Shown: positions 8,643 through 16,489 of the stretch, piece after piece
Numbering within the stretch: position 1 is the first letter of the stretch
Layout: every line of letters begins with the position of its first letter
From: an uncultured Synergistales bacterium
Lineage (GTDB): Bacteria > Synergistota > Synergistia > Synergistales > Aminobacteriaceae
Length of the DNA: 64,000 bases
Direction: 5' to 3'
Assembly: GCA_905233565.1 (NCBI GenBank)
Contig: CAJOCL010000001.1
Span: 62,001 to 126,000 of the forward strand
The notes under the pieces: model-generated
Seen by the model: only the letters and a program-made list of their open reading frames with translations
Databases searched by the model: none
Told to the model about the DNA's origin: nothing
Position numbers and translations under genes: made by a program

Positions 8643-9701
8643 ATGCCTGATGACTTATTGAGTCCAGATGAGATTAACGCCCTTCTTTCAGGCGGAGGAG
8701 ATTTCGGGGACACAGATGAAATTTCAGCCTCAGACGCTGAACAGCTCGCAAAAGTATCTGATACCTTCGCAAATGCAGAAAACAGCGTTATTAATATGCT
8801 TGCCGGAAAAAACGTTACTACGAGCGTCGGAAGCCCGGAAGTTTTGACGCAGGAAGATTTTTCCGGCAAATTTGAAGATCTTCCGTTTCTGTTCTCAACG
8901 ACTTTCGGGGGAATGGATGACCGGCCTTTAGCTCTTGTTGTTGACCAGAAGGGCGCATTAACCCTCGCGGATCTCATGATGGGCGGAGGCGGTGCGGATA
9001 TTCCCGAACCCAGCGATTTATACTGGAATGCGGCTCAGGAAGGATTAAGCCAGGTTGTAGGCTCTGCGTTTACCAGCCTGAGCGGATTATTGGCCGGACG
9101 AAGGTTAATGCCTGAGAATACGACTTCAGCACTCGGCGAGGATCAGTGGCGTGCCCTTTCGCTTGAACCTGCTGACGCTAAAATCTGGGCAAGCCCCGTT
9201 AATGTCGTTATTGACGGATTGAAGCCGTTTAATATATGGACTTGCATGACGCTTGATAATGCTCTTGACATTGCAGGATTTATGCGCGATGCACTTGAAG
9301 GCAAAAAGCCTCAGCCGGAAGCATCGAATAATAACCCTATGGGAGGCGGAAATATGGGAGGAGGAAGACAGAACGCAGGCCCTGCAGTCGACGTAAGGCC
9401 CGCTGCGTTTCAGCCTTTGGGAGGCTCCGGCGGCGGCGGTACACCCAGCCCGATAGATCTGATCGCGGATATTCCTGTCCGTGTTACTGTTGAGCTTGGA
9501 AAGGCAAGGAAGAGCGTTTCAGAAATTCTCGCGCTCACGGCCGGTGCAGTCGTTGAACTTGACAAAATGGCCGGTGAACCCGTTGATATTCTCGTCAACG
9601 GAAAATTAATCGCACACGGCGAAGTTGTAGTTATTGATGAAAATTTCGGAGTACGTATCACTGACATTATACCCGGAGGCGCGGCGAGGGCAGCTTCTTA
9701 A
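8643..9701 (+). CDS. fliY: Flagellar motor switch protein FliY/FliN
   Basis: 352 residues. The N-terminus carries the LSPDEINALLSGGG motif shared by FliM and FliY, which binds phospho-CheY. A CheC/FliM-like middle domain follows (about 60-220), then a Gly/Pro/Asn-rich linker (about 225-265) and a C-terminal SpoA (FliN) domain that forms the switch ring. This matches FliY, which in Bacillus also dephosphorylates CheY-P. I did not verify its phosphatase residues, so it could be an inactive long FliN. AAGGAAAT precedes the ATG. It is the first gene of the flagellar run, with cheY 83 nt downstream. Confidence 0.9.
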   Translation: MPDDLLSPDEINALLSGGGDFGDTDEISASDAEQLAKVSDTFANAENSVINMLAGKNVTTSVGSPEVLTQEDFSGKFEDLPFLFSTTFGGMDDRPLALVVDQKGALTLADLMMGGGGADIPEPSDLYWNAAQEGLSQVVGSAFTSLSGLLAGRRLMPENTTSALGEDQWRALSLEPADAKIWASPVNVVIDGLKPFNIWTCMTLDNALDIAGFMRDALEGKKPQPEASNNNPMGGGNMGGGRQNAGPAVDVRPAAFQPLGGSGGGGTPSPIDLIADIPVRVTVELGKARKSVSEILALTAGAVVELDKMAGEPVDILVNGKLIAHGEVVVIDENFGVRITDIIPGGAARAAS

Positions 9702-9721
9702 TTTTAGCCGTTTTTGCTGTT

Positions 9722-9732
9722 CGTGTTATAAT
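9722..9732 (+). promoter_or_regulatory. Candidate extended -10 promoter for cheY
   Basis: TATAAT at 9727-9732 is preceded by TG and one base (9724-9726), the extended -10 form. No good -35 box is seen. It could start a transcript for cheY and the fli export genes. Confidence 0.4.
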
Positions 9733-9784
9733 GCAGGAGAGATTTCTGTAATTATATATTTTTCATTTGAGGGAGAGTTTTCGG

Positions 9785-10147
9785 ATGGGCAAAAAAGTGT
9801 TAATAGTCGATGACGCGGCATTCATGCGTATGATGCTGAAGGACATTCTCACAAAAAATGATTTCGAGGTCGTCGCTGAAGCAGAAAACGGAAAGGCAGG
9901 AGTAGCAGCTTTCCAGAAATACAAGCCCGACATCATTACAATGGATATTACAATGCCTGAGATGAACGGAATAGATGCCGTTAAAGCGATCAAGGCATTA
10001 GATCCCAGTGTCAAAGTAGTAATGGTCTCAGCAATGGGGCAGCAGCCTATGGTTATTGAGGCGATACAGGCAGGGGCAAATGACTTTATCGTCAAGCCTT
10101 TCCAGCCTGAGCGCGTAATCGAAGCCATAACAAAGGTGCTGTCATAA
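9785..10147 (+). CDS. cheY: Chemotaxis response regulator CheY
   Basis: 120 residues, a stand-alone receiver domain. The acidic pair is Asp9/Asp10, the phosphorylated residue is Asp54 (TMDITMPEM), the switch Ser is Ser82 and the conserved Lys is Lys104 (KPF). The ATG at 9785 is favoured by GAGGGAGAG about 8 nt upstream. It carries no output domain, so it works by binding the FliM/FliY switch. It sits between fliY and fliO, a common place for cheY in flagellar operons of Firmicutes, Thermotoga and spirochaetes. Confidence 0.95.
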   Translation: MGKKVLIVDDAAFMRMMLKDILTKNDFEVVAEAENGKAGVAAFQKYKPDIITMDITMPEMNGIDAVKAIKALDPSVKVVMVSAMGQQPMVIEAIQAGANDFIVKPFQPERVIEAITKVLS

Positions 10148-10163
10148 AATACAGAGCGTAAAT

Positions 10164-10442
10164 CTGACAGCCTATTTAATAAGGGCTGTTGCAGCATTAA
10201 TATTAATGTCCCTTTGTGCAGTCCTGTTTGTTAAGTATGCAAGAAAACACGGCATAAACCCGAAGGGTTCGGATAATGTTAAAGTAATTTCGTCCCTGCG
10301 CCTGACAGCCAGGGATATATTTTTAGTCGTTCACTGCGGCCCTGATGTTATGGCTTTCACGATCGGGCCGCACGGTACGTGTTTGCTGGGCAGGTGGAAT
10401 TATGAGGAATGGGAAAAAAACAAAACTGAACCGGGCAGTTAG
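10164..10442 (+). CDS. fliO: Flagellar biosynthesis protein FliO-like
   Basis: A short protein with one membrane helix and a small cytoplasmic domain (VISSLRLTARDIFLVV), placed between cheY and fliP where fliO usually lies. FliO helps assemble the FliP ring of the export gate. The only ATG (10206) would cut the helix in half and has no ribosome binding site. The frame is open upstream, and starting at CTG 10164 gives 92 residues with a full helix (YLIRAVAALILMSLCAVLF). I therefore give the CTG start, though an unusual initiation codon makes this uncertain. Identification rests on context and topology, because FliO is poorly conserved. Confidence 0.65.
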   Translation: MTAYLIRAVAALILMSLCAVLFVKYARKHGINPKGSDNVKVISSLRLTARDIFLVVHCGPDVMAFTIGPHGTCLLGRWNYEEWEKNKTEPGS

Positions 10443-11229
10443 AATCTTTGCGCCCGTAATGCTGCTGTTGCTGCTCGTTCTTCACGGCATATCTTCAGGA
10501 GCTGTTCTTAATCCGCCGAGAGCCCCCGAACTTTCAGGGGTTATTCCGCTGCCTTCAATAACGCTTGGAGTAGGTCAGACAGATTCGCCCCGTGATGTTG
10601 CCTTAACACTTCAGATATTGGCATTGATGACGGTGCTTAGTCTCGTGCCGGCAATTTTATTAATGGTAACGAGTTTCACGAGGATAATTATTGTCATAGG
10701 CTTCGTACAGCGTGCAATCGGTCTTCAGCAGTCGCCGCCCCAGCAGGTTATAGCGGGGTTATCGCTGTTCCTGACAATGTTCACAATGTACCCGACTTGG
10801 ACACAGGTTTACGAAAACGGGCTTAACCCGTATTTATCGGGAAGCATTACGGCTCAGGAGGCTTGGCAGAAATCTATAGCACCCATCAGAAATTTCATGT
10901 TCCAATACACAAGGCAGGAAGAGTTATCGCTGATAATCTCAATGGCAGGAGCAGACAGGCCGGCTAATCAGTCTCAGGTTCCGACAAGAATATTAATCCC
11001 GGCTTTCATGCTCAGTGAAATGAAAACGGCTTTTCAAATGGGAGTTGTAATATATATTCCGTTTTTAGTTGTTGACATGGTAGTTTCAAGCGTCCTTCTT
11101 GCTATGGGTATGATGATGCTGCCTCCGATGATGATCTCGCTGCCGTTCAAGCTGCTGTTATTTGTAATGGCTGACGGCTGGAATCTGGTTGTTATGAGCG
11201 TCCTGAAAAGTTTTACAAACGTTCCTTAA
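10402..11229 (+). CDS. fliP: Flagellar export gate protein FliP
   Basis: 275 residues. A signal-peptide-like N-terminus (about 10-30) is followed by the conserved core: MLVTSFTRI-like stretch, QQSPPQQV, and the C-terminal helices with MGMMMLPP and LPFKLLLFVMADGW. FliP forms the central ring of the type III export gate in the inner membrane together with FliQ and FliR. ATG 10402 has AGGTGG 6 nt upstream and lies within the end of fliO (41 nt overlap). All family motifs are intact. Confidence 0.96.
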   Translation: MRNGKKTKLNRAVRIFAPVMLLLLLVLHGISSGAVLNPPRAPELSGVIPLPSITLGVGQTDSPRDVALTLQILALMTVLSLVPAILLMVTSFTRIIIVIGFVQRAIGLQQSPPQQVIAGLSLFLTMFTMYPTWTQVYENGLNPYLSGSITAQEAWQKSIAPIRNFMFQYTRQEELSLIISMAGADRPANQSQVPTRILIPAFMLSEMKTAFQMGVVIYIPFLVVDMVVSSVLLAMGMMMLPPMMISLPFKLLLFVMADGWNLVVMSVLKSFTNVP

Positions 11230-11263
11230 AATAAATAATAGTTAAAGAAAGAGTGATTAAAAA

Positions 11264-11539
11264 ATGAATACTACAGTGTTGAGCCTCCCGGATATTATGA
11301 CGGGAGCAATATGGACAATGATTTCGGTTACTCTGCCGATTTTGCTCGTTGCAATGGTAATAGGATTATTTATAGGAATTTTGCAGACAGCTACATCAAT
11401 TCAGGAACAGACATTAATATTTATCCCGAAAATTTTAGCGGTCTTCCTGTGCATAGTTTTATTATCTCCTTGGATAGGACAGAGAATGTTAGTAATGACC
11501 CGTGAAATTTTAGGACAGCTTGAACGTTTTATAAACTGA
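11264..11539 (+). CDS. fliQ: Flagellar export gate protein FliQ
   Basis: 91 residues with two membrane helices, the standard FliQ size. The conserved stretch IGILQTATSIQEQTL connects the helices, followed by IPKILAVF. FliQ assembles around FliP-FliR in the export gate. AAGAGTG lies before the ATG; the gap to fliP is 34 nt and to fliR 13 nt. Confidence 0.95.
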   Translation: MNTTVLSLPDIMTGAIWTMISVTLPILLVAMVIGLFIGILQTATSIQEQTLIFIPKILAVFLCIVLLSPWIGQRMLVMTREILGQLERFIN

Positions 11540-11552
11540 ATTAACGCTAAAA

Positions 11553-12350
11553 ATGCGGGGGCTTGAACTTCCTTCACAACTTCTTGCAGTATATCTGATT
11601 TTACACCTGCGCTATATCGGGCTGGTGTTTAGTTCGCCTGTTTTCACGTCAACAATGCCTCCGGCTCCGTTGAGATATTTATTTGTCGTAATGCTTACAG
11701 TATGTTCAGTAGGAGTCATAAAAACTGAAGAAATTCCCATGATATATTTTGACGAGGTAATATTCATTGCCGCTGTTTGTCTTCGTGAATTGCTGATAGG
11801 CGTTGCGCTGGGTTTTATATCTGCACTGCCTCTTTATGCTCTCAGGGTTGCCGGTGAACAGACGGGAACGACAATAGGTTTTTCAATGGCTCAGGTAATG
11901 GATCCTTCAACGCAGAGTGAGACATCAATTTTAGGACAGTTAAACTTCTTTGTAGCAATGTGGTTCTATTTTCGCTGGAACGGTCATTTATTGATGATAC
12001 AGGCATTAATCGAAACGTTGAAACTTGTTCCGCCCGGCCAGATTTCATTGTTCCCTTCAGGAGATTTGCAGCTCGGTACATGGCTTCAGAACATGTTCAT
12101 TCTTGCAATGAGAATGGTAATACCGTTTTACTGCGCGTTAGTGCTTTCTGATGTCGGACTTGGATTTCTGGCGCGTACAGTCCCGCAGATGAATATATTT
12201 GTCGTCGGACTGCCCGTCAAAGTCATGCTCGGGTTTATGGTCTTGGCTGCCGTGATGCCTTTAATGATGGATTTGATACATAATAATTTTGAACACTGGA
12301 TCGAGTTCGCACTTGGTGTTCTGAGAATGTGGAGGCCGCTGAATGGCTGA
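11553..12350 (+). CDS. fliR: Flagellar export gate protein FliR
   Basis: 265 residues with about six membrane helices. Typical FliR landmarks are the N-terminal R.....SSPVF, the central GEQTGTTIGFSMAQVMDP, and the C-terminal VPQMNIFVVGLPVK. FliR is the single-copy subunit of the FliP5-FliQ4-FliR1 export gate. It starts at ATG 11553 and overlaps flhB by 8 nt, so flhB translation is probably coupled. In some genera FliR and FlhB are fused; here they remain separate. Confidence 0.96.
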   Translation: MRGLELPSQLLAVYLILHLRYIGLVFSSPVFTSTMPPAPLRYLFVVMLTVCSVGVIKTEEIPMIYFDEVIFIAAVCLRELLIGVALGFISALPLYALRVAGEQTGTTIGFSMAQVMDPSTQSETSILGQLNFFVAMWFYFRWNGHLLMIQALIETLKLVPPGQISLFPSGDLQLGTWLQNMFILAMRMVIPFYCALVLSDVGLGFLARTVPQMNIFVVGLPVKVMLGFMVLAAVMPLMMDLIHNNFEHWIEFALGVLRMWRPLNG

Positions 12351-13401
12351 AGAACGTACAGAAGAAGCGACACCGCATAAGCGCGAAAAAGTCCGGGAAG
12401 AAGGGCGCGTCTGTGTCAGCAAAGACCTTAACGCCGCTGCAGCAATAATCACGGCACTTTTAGGGCTTGCGCTCATAGGCTCAATGACATGGAGGACGTT
12501 AATCGGGTTGATTCAGTTCATGTTCGGGGCAATCGGAGACAGGGCGGTATTGCAGGACGGCTGGTTTGCGTGGGTTTCATGGGAGGCGTTGAAGCGTTAT
12601 TTTGCCGCATGGCTTCCGCTGGGGGGGCTTATTGTTCTTTTTGCGACTTCTGCGGTAATTGCTCAGGTCGGTTTTGCGTTTGCAAGCGAGCCTTTTGTGC
12701 CTAAATTTGACAGGCTCAACCCTTTTACGGGAATGAAAAAAATAATATCACTGCGTTCAATCGTCGAACTGTTAAAAGGATTATTGAAGTCTGCAATATT
12801 CGCAGTGATGATATACAACGCAATAAAAAATTATCTGCCCTTATCGTCAAAGGCAATGCAGATGCCGTTAGAACTGGGGAGCCGTCAATTCTGGGATATG
12901 CTCTGGGATCTGGCCATGAGGCTGGCATTGATGCTTTTAGTTATGGCATTTGCTGATTATTTTTATCAGAAATGGGATTTTGAGAAGTCTATACGAATGA
13001 GCAAGAAAGAAATTAAAGACGAGTATAAACAAATGGAGGGCGATCCGCAGATAAAACAAAAAATCAGGCAGAAACAGCGCGAAATGGCAAAACAAAGAAT
13101 GATGGCAGATGTTCCCAAAGCTGACGTTGTTATAACGAACCCGACACATATTGCCGTAGCCCTTCAGTATGACAGGGAAATGATGAAGGCTCCGCAGATT
13201 ATTGCCAAAGGTGCCGACTACCTCGCTAAACGTATCAGGGAAATAGCAGAAAATAATCTCATACCCGTAATCGAAAATAAGCCGCTCGCTTGGGCATTAT
13301 ATGAAAATGTTGAAGTCGGCGAGGAAATTCCCGAAGACTTCTACAGGGGAGTTGCTGAAGTTCTGGCGTTTGTTTACAGGCTGAAAGGCAAGGCATCATA
13401 A
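12343..13401 (+). CDS. flhB: Flagellar export switch protein FlhB
   Basis: 352 residues. The N-terminus EERTEEATPHKREK.REEG is diagnostic, then four membrane helices (about 30-210), and a cytoplasmic domain with the autocleavage motif NPTH at residues 266-269. FlhB cleaves itself there to switch export from rod/hook to filament proteins. A ring of conserved residues after the motif (HIAVAL.Y) is intact. It is the last gene of this flagellar run; flhA, flhF and the sigma factor genes are not in the window. Confidence 0.97.
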   Translation: MAEERTEEATPHKREKVREEGRVCVSKDLNAAAAIITALLGLALIGSMTWRTLIGLIQFMFGAIGDRAVLQDGWFAWVSWEALKRYFAAWLPLGGLIVLFATSAVIAQVGFAFASEPFVPKFDRLNPFTGMKKIISLRSIVELLKGLLKSAIFAVMIYNAIKNYLPLSSKAMQMPLELGSRQFWDMLWDLAMRLALMLLVMAFADYFYQKWDFEKSIRMSKKEIKDEYKQMEGDPQIKQKIRQKQREMAKQRMMADVPKADVVITNPTHIAVALQYDREMMKAPQIIAKGADYLAKRIREIAENNLIPVIENKPLAWALYENVEVGEEIPEDFYRGVAEVLAFVYRLKGKAS

Positions 13402-13434
13402 AAAAAATTCCCCTGCCAATCTCTGACAAGGGAA
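13401..13434 (-). terminator. Terminator of the DEAD-box gene (minus strand)
   Basis: TTCCCCTG (13408-13415) pairs with CAAGGGAA (13427-13434) with one mismatch. On the minus strand the hairpin is followed by seven T residues (13401-13407). It lies between the convergent flhB and helicase genes. Confidence 0.65.
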
Positions 13435-13439
13435 AGTGT

Positions 13440-15053
13440 TTATTTTCGTCTCCGTTTATCATCGTCCGGGAACAGTCCGAATTTTGACAACCCCGCAATT
13501 CCCTGCTCAAGCCTCGAAACGGCAAGCGGCATCAGCTCAACAATAACGTGATTATCCTTGAGCCTTATTGCGCCGACTTCAGAGCGTTCAACCTTCAAGG
13601 CACGGCACATCGCGTTCAGTACATGGCCGACATCCTGAGCCTGACTGCTTCTGAAATGCTTAAATGCTCCCTTAGGCTTTGACGTTTTTGAGCCTGCATT
13701 TGCCTTAGACTTTGGACGCTGTGAAGGCTTTTTGTTACGGCGTTCCTGTTCGCGCTGCAATTCCCTGTCCAAGCTGTAGCCCCTGTTACGCGTACTCAGG
13801 ACGGCAAGAAGTTTAGCGATTATCACTTTAGGTTCTGCACGCGTTATTAAATCTCCTGCCCATTCAACGCATTCCCCGTAAAATTCGTCAATCGGTGCCG
13901 CGAAAATATCCTGTTCAGCCGAATCTCTCCACGCGCTCCGTATCTTCTCAATTCCCGGTATGTCGTGCCATTCCGTGCGAATGTCAGTTCCCCTTAACAT
14001 TTCCCTAAAACGTCCGATTTCAGGCGGTGAAAGCAGAACGATATTTATACCTTCATGGCCTGCCCTTCCCGTCCTTCCGCTCCTGTGTATGAAAGTTTCG
14101 CGGTCGTCAGGAAGTCCGAGCTGTATCACGTGGCTCACTCCCTCAATGTCAAGACCCCTTGCAGCAACATTCGTGGCAACAAGGCACGGAACTGAACCCG
14201 ATTTGAACGATGCTAAAACCGCGTTCCTCTCGCCCTGTGTCATATCTCCCTGCAATGCCGCCGCGCTGAATCCGTGATCCTGCAGCCTCTGTGCAATCTC
14301 AATTGATTCCATTTTTGTATGGCAGAATACAAGGCTTCTTGAAGGGTGTTCCCACAAAAGGACATCGACAAGCCCCTCAAATCTTTTCTGTGAAGGTATC
14401 CTGTAAACTCTGTGAATTATATCGCCGTGCTGTTCTCCTTCTTCGTTTACTGAAAGAGTTATCGGGTCATTGAGATAACGTTTGGAAAGTTCGCGGACTT
14501 CAAGGGGCATTGTTGCGGAAAAAAGCCAGCGTCTTCCTTCGGGCATTGCGTCAAGTATCGCTTCGAGTTCCTCGCGGAAGCCCATATCAAGCATTAAATC
14601 TCCTTCATCAAGTACAACGCTGTGAATTTCATCAGTTTTCAGGGTTCCCCGCTGTATGTGGTCGCGGACACGTCCGGGAGTTCCGGCAATTATTGCCGCG
14701 CCGTGACGCAATGTCTTTAACTGCGGTACTATATCCATTCCTCCGACAAGTGAGGCCGCCGAAATGTTCAGGAAGCGTCCGAGAAATTCGGCCTCATCTG
14801 CCGTCTGCTGTGCAAGTTCCCGTGTCGGTGCAAGTATTAATATCTGCGGTATGCGTTCCCCGATTTTCATTTCCTGCATTAAGGGGAGAAGAAATGCTAA
14901 AGTTTTTCCTGAGCCCGTACGCGCACGGACTATTAAATCATTGTTCCAGTCCTCTGATAATACCCTGTCCTGTACTTCCATCGGTGAAGTAAATCCGTGT
15001 TCTTTCAGGGCAGATAATAATTCTTTCCTGAGGCCGTATGAATTGAAATCCAA
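13440..15053 (-). CDS. DEAD-box ATP-dependent RNA helicase
   Basis: 537 residues. RecA-like domain 1 has motif Q, motif I (ARTGSGKT), Ia (APTRELA), Ib (GTPGR), motif II as DEGD instead of DEAD, and III (SAT). Domain 2 has ARGLD and HRSGRTGRAG. A basic linker rich in Lys/Ser/Gln (about 415-455) leads to a C-terminal domain of about 75 residues resembling the DbpA/CsdA RNA-binding fold. Such helicases act in ribosome assembly or cold-stress RNA remodelling. The start is TTG 15053, because GGAGG lies 11 nt upstream at 15065-15069; an earlier ATG (15083) has no ribosome binding site and would include it. The DEGD variant is unusual. Confidence 0.92.
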   Translation of the reverse strand: MDFNSYGLRKELLSALKEHGFTSPMEVQDRVLSEDWNNDLIVRARTGSGKTLAFLLPLMQEMKIGERIPQILILAPTRELAQQTADEAEFLGRFLNISAASLVGGMDIVPQLKTLRHGAAIIAGTPGRVRDHIQRGTLKTDEIHSVVLDEGDLMLDMGFREELEAILDAMPEGRRWLFSATMPLEVRELSKRYLNDPITLSVNEEGEQHGDIIHRVYRIPSQKRFEGLVDVLLWEHPSRSLVFCHTKMESIEIAQRLQDHGFSAAALQGDMTQGERNAVLASFKSGSVPCLVATNVAARGLDIEGVSHVIQLGLPDDRETFIHRSGRTGRAGHEGINIVLLSPPEIGRFREMLRGTDIRTEWHDIPGIEKIRSAWRDSAEQDIFAAPIDEFYGECVEWAGDLITRAEPKVIIAKLLAVLSTRNRGYSLDRELQREQERRNKKPSQRPKSKANAGSKTSKPKGAFKHFRSSQAQDVGHVLNAMCRALKVERSEVGAIRLKDNHVIVELMPLAVSRLEQGIAGLSKFGLFPDDDKRRRK

Positions 15054-15147
15054 GATTATATATTCCTCCAAATTTTTTATCATTTTATATTATATGACTG
15101 TATCTGCGTCAATTTAATGTTATTATATTCAAAAAAGGTGATTATTT

Positions 15148-16023
15148 ATGTATCATGAGCCTGTTATGCTCAATGAAGTTTTGGCACTTACAGAAAGTTA
15201 TCGGCATAAAAAAATTCTTGACGGCACTTTAGGCTTGGGCGGATACTCAGAAGCTATTCTCAAAAAATTTCCTGAAAGCTCAGTAACCGGCATTGACAGA
15301 GACTCGGAGGCAGTCAAATTTTCAGTTGAACGCCTTAAATCTTACGGATCGAGATTCACGGCCATGTGCAGAAATTTCAGCAGTATCTCAGAAATTAATG
15401 ACATAAAATCTTATGACGTTCTCATTTTTGATCTGGGCGTTTCAAATATGCAGCTCTCAATTCCTGAGCGCGGATTCTCTTTCGCTAAGGACGGCCCCCT
15501 TGACATGCGTATGAATCCTGATGATGATACGCCGACGGCCGCAGAAATTCTGAATAATCTTGACGCTGACACGCTTACAAAAATTTTCAGGCTTTACGGC
15601 GAGGAACGTTTTTCCCGTCAGATCGCTTCAGCCATAAAACGCCTCAATACTCCCCTGAAAACAACAGGCGAACTTGTAACTTTAATCCGCGAAACCCTCC
15701 CTCAGCCCGTCCAAAGAAAAATGGGTACTCACCCGGCTCGCAGAATTTTTCAGGCTCTCCGTATTTACGTCAACAATGAGGCCGGTGAACTTGAAAACCT
15801 GCTCGCTTCACTGCCCGAATGTTCGGAAAATGCCCTGATTATATTCGTCTCTTATCATTCATTAGAAGACAGGCTAATTAAGCATTCTTTCAAAAGCTGG
15901 CAGCATTACGAAAAAGGAATTATTCTCACCAAACACCCTTTAACCCCTTCTCAGGACGAAATTGATTTTAACTACAAGGCAAGGAGCGCAAAATTAAGGG
16001 CATTTCTTATGAAAAAAGACTAG
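15148..16023 (+). CDS. rsmH: 16S rRNA m4C1402 methyltransferase
   Basis: 291 residues. The N-terminus YHEPVMLNEVL is the RsmH (MraW) signature; the SAM-binding motif is DGTLGLGGYS, and DLGVSNMQL and RG FSF..DGPLDMRM-type stretches follow, as does FVSYHSLEDRL(I/V)K near the end. RsmH N4-methylates C1402 of 16S rRNA in the decoding centre. It opens the division and cell-wall cluster (ftsL-like, ftsI, murE, murF), as in most bacteria. AAAGGTG precedes the ATG. Confidence 0.97.
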   Translation: MYHEPVMLNEVLALTESYRHKKILDGTLGLGGYSEAILKKFPESSVTGIDRDSEAVKFSVERLKSYGSRFTAMCRNFSSISEINDIKSYDVLIFDLGVSNMQLSIPERGFSFAKDGPLDMRMNPDDDTPTAAEILNNLDADTLTKIFRLYGEERFSRQIASAIKRLNTPLKTTGELVTLIRETLPQPVQRKMGTHPARRIFQALRIYVNNEAGELENLLASLPECSENALIIFVSYHSLEDRLIKHSFKSWQHYEKGIILTKHPLTPSQDEIDFNYKARSAKLRAFLMKKD

Positions 16024-16105
16024 GTATTTTTTGCAAAATATGATATTATCTTCTCACTAAATTTTAATTAGAGTTAAAAATTAACGAATCAGGAGGCGAA
16101 CGGGA

Positions 16106-16483
16106 ATGCGTAAAAACAATTCAAATAAATTAAGAGTGATCATGAAGTTCGTGTTAGGTTTTGGGGTAGTCATCTCTCTTTTGATTGGTCTGGGCATTCT
16201 GAGATTCCATGCTGCGCGTCTTGCTTACTATCTTGAATCAGTGAATCAGTCCATTCAGAAATATTCTGATGAAGAAGTAATACTGAGACAAGAACTCTCT
16301 GCACTTGTTGCGCCTATAAGAATTTACTCTTACTGCAAGGAAAGTTTGGGTATGCAGAAAGTTCTCAAAGCTGAAACACTTCCTGTCAGAGTACGCAGTA
16401 CAACAATGGCCGCTTCAGTCAATGCTTCAAAATTTGACAATCAGGGCTGGCGTTCAAGTCTGGCCTGGCTCTTCGGTAGGTAA
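16106..16483 (+). CDS. FtsL-like cell division protein
   Basis: 125 residues with a basic N-terminus, one membrane helix (about 14-35) and a short predicted coiled coil (about 40-75). Sequence conservation of FtsL is low; the call rests on this topology and its place between rsmH and ftsI, where ftsL normally lies. FtsL links FtsB and FtsQ and helps activate FtsW/FtsI at the septum. GGAGGCG lies upstream of the ATG. The last 40 residues are not recognisable. The gap to ftsI is 6 nt. Confidence 0.7.
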   Translation: MRKNNSNKLRVIMKFVLGFGVVISLLIGLGILRFHAARLAYYLESVNQSIQKYSDEEVILRQELSALVAPIRIYSYCKESLGMQKVLKAETLPVRVRSTTMAASVNASKFDNQGWRSSLAWLFGR

Positions 16484-16489
16484 TGAACG

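Noticed and set aside
14510-14992. 160-codon plus-strand frame opposite the DEAD-box gene
   Set aside because: It is antisense to highly conserved helicase motifs, with no family resemblance.
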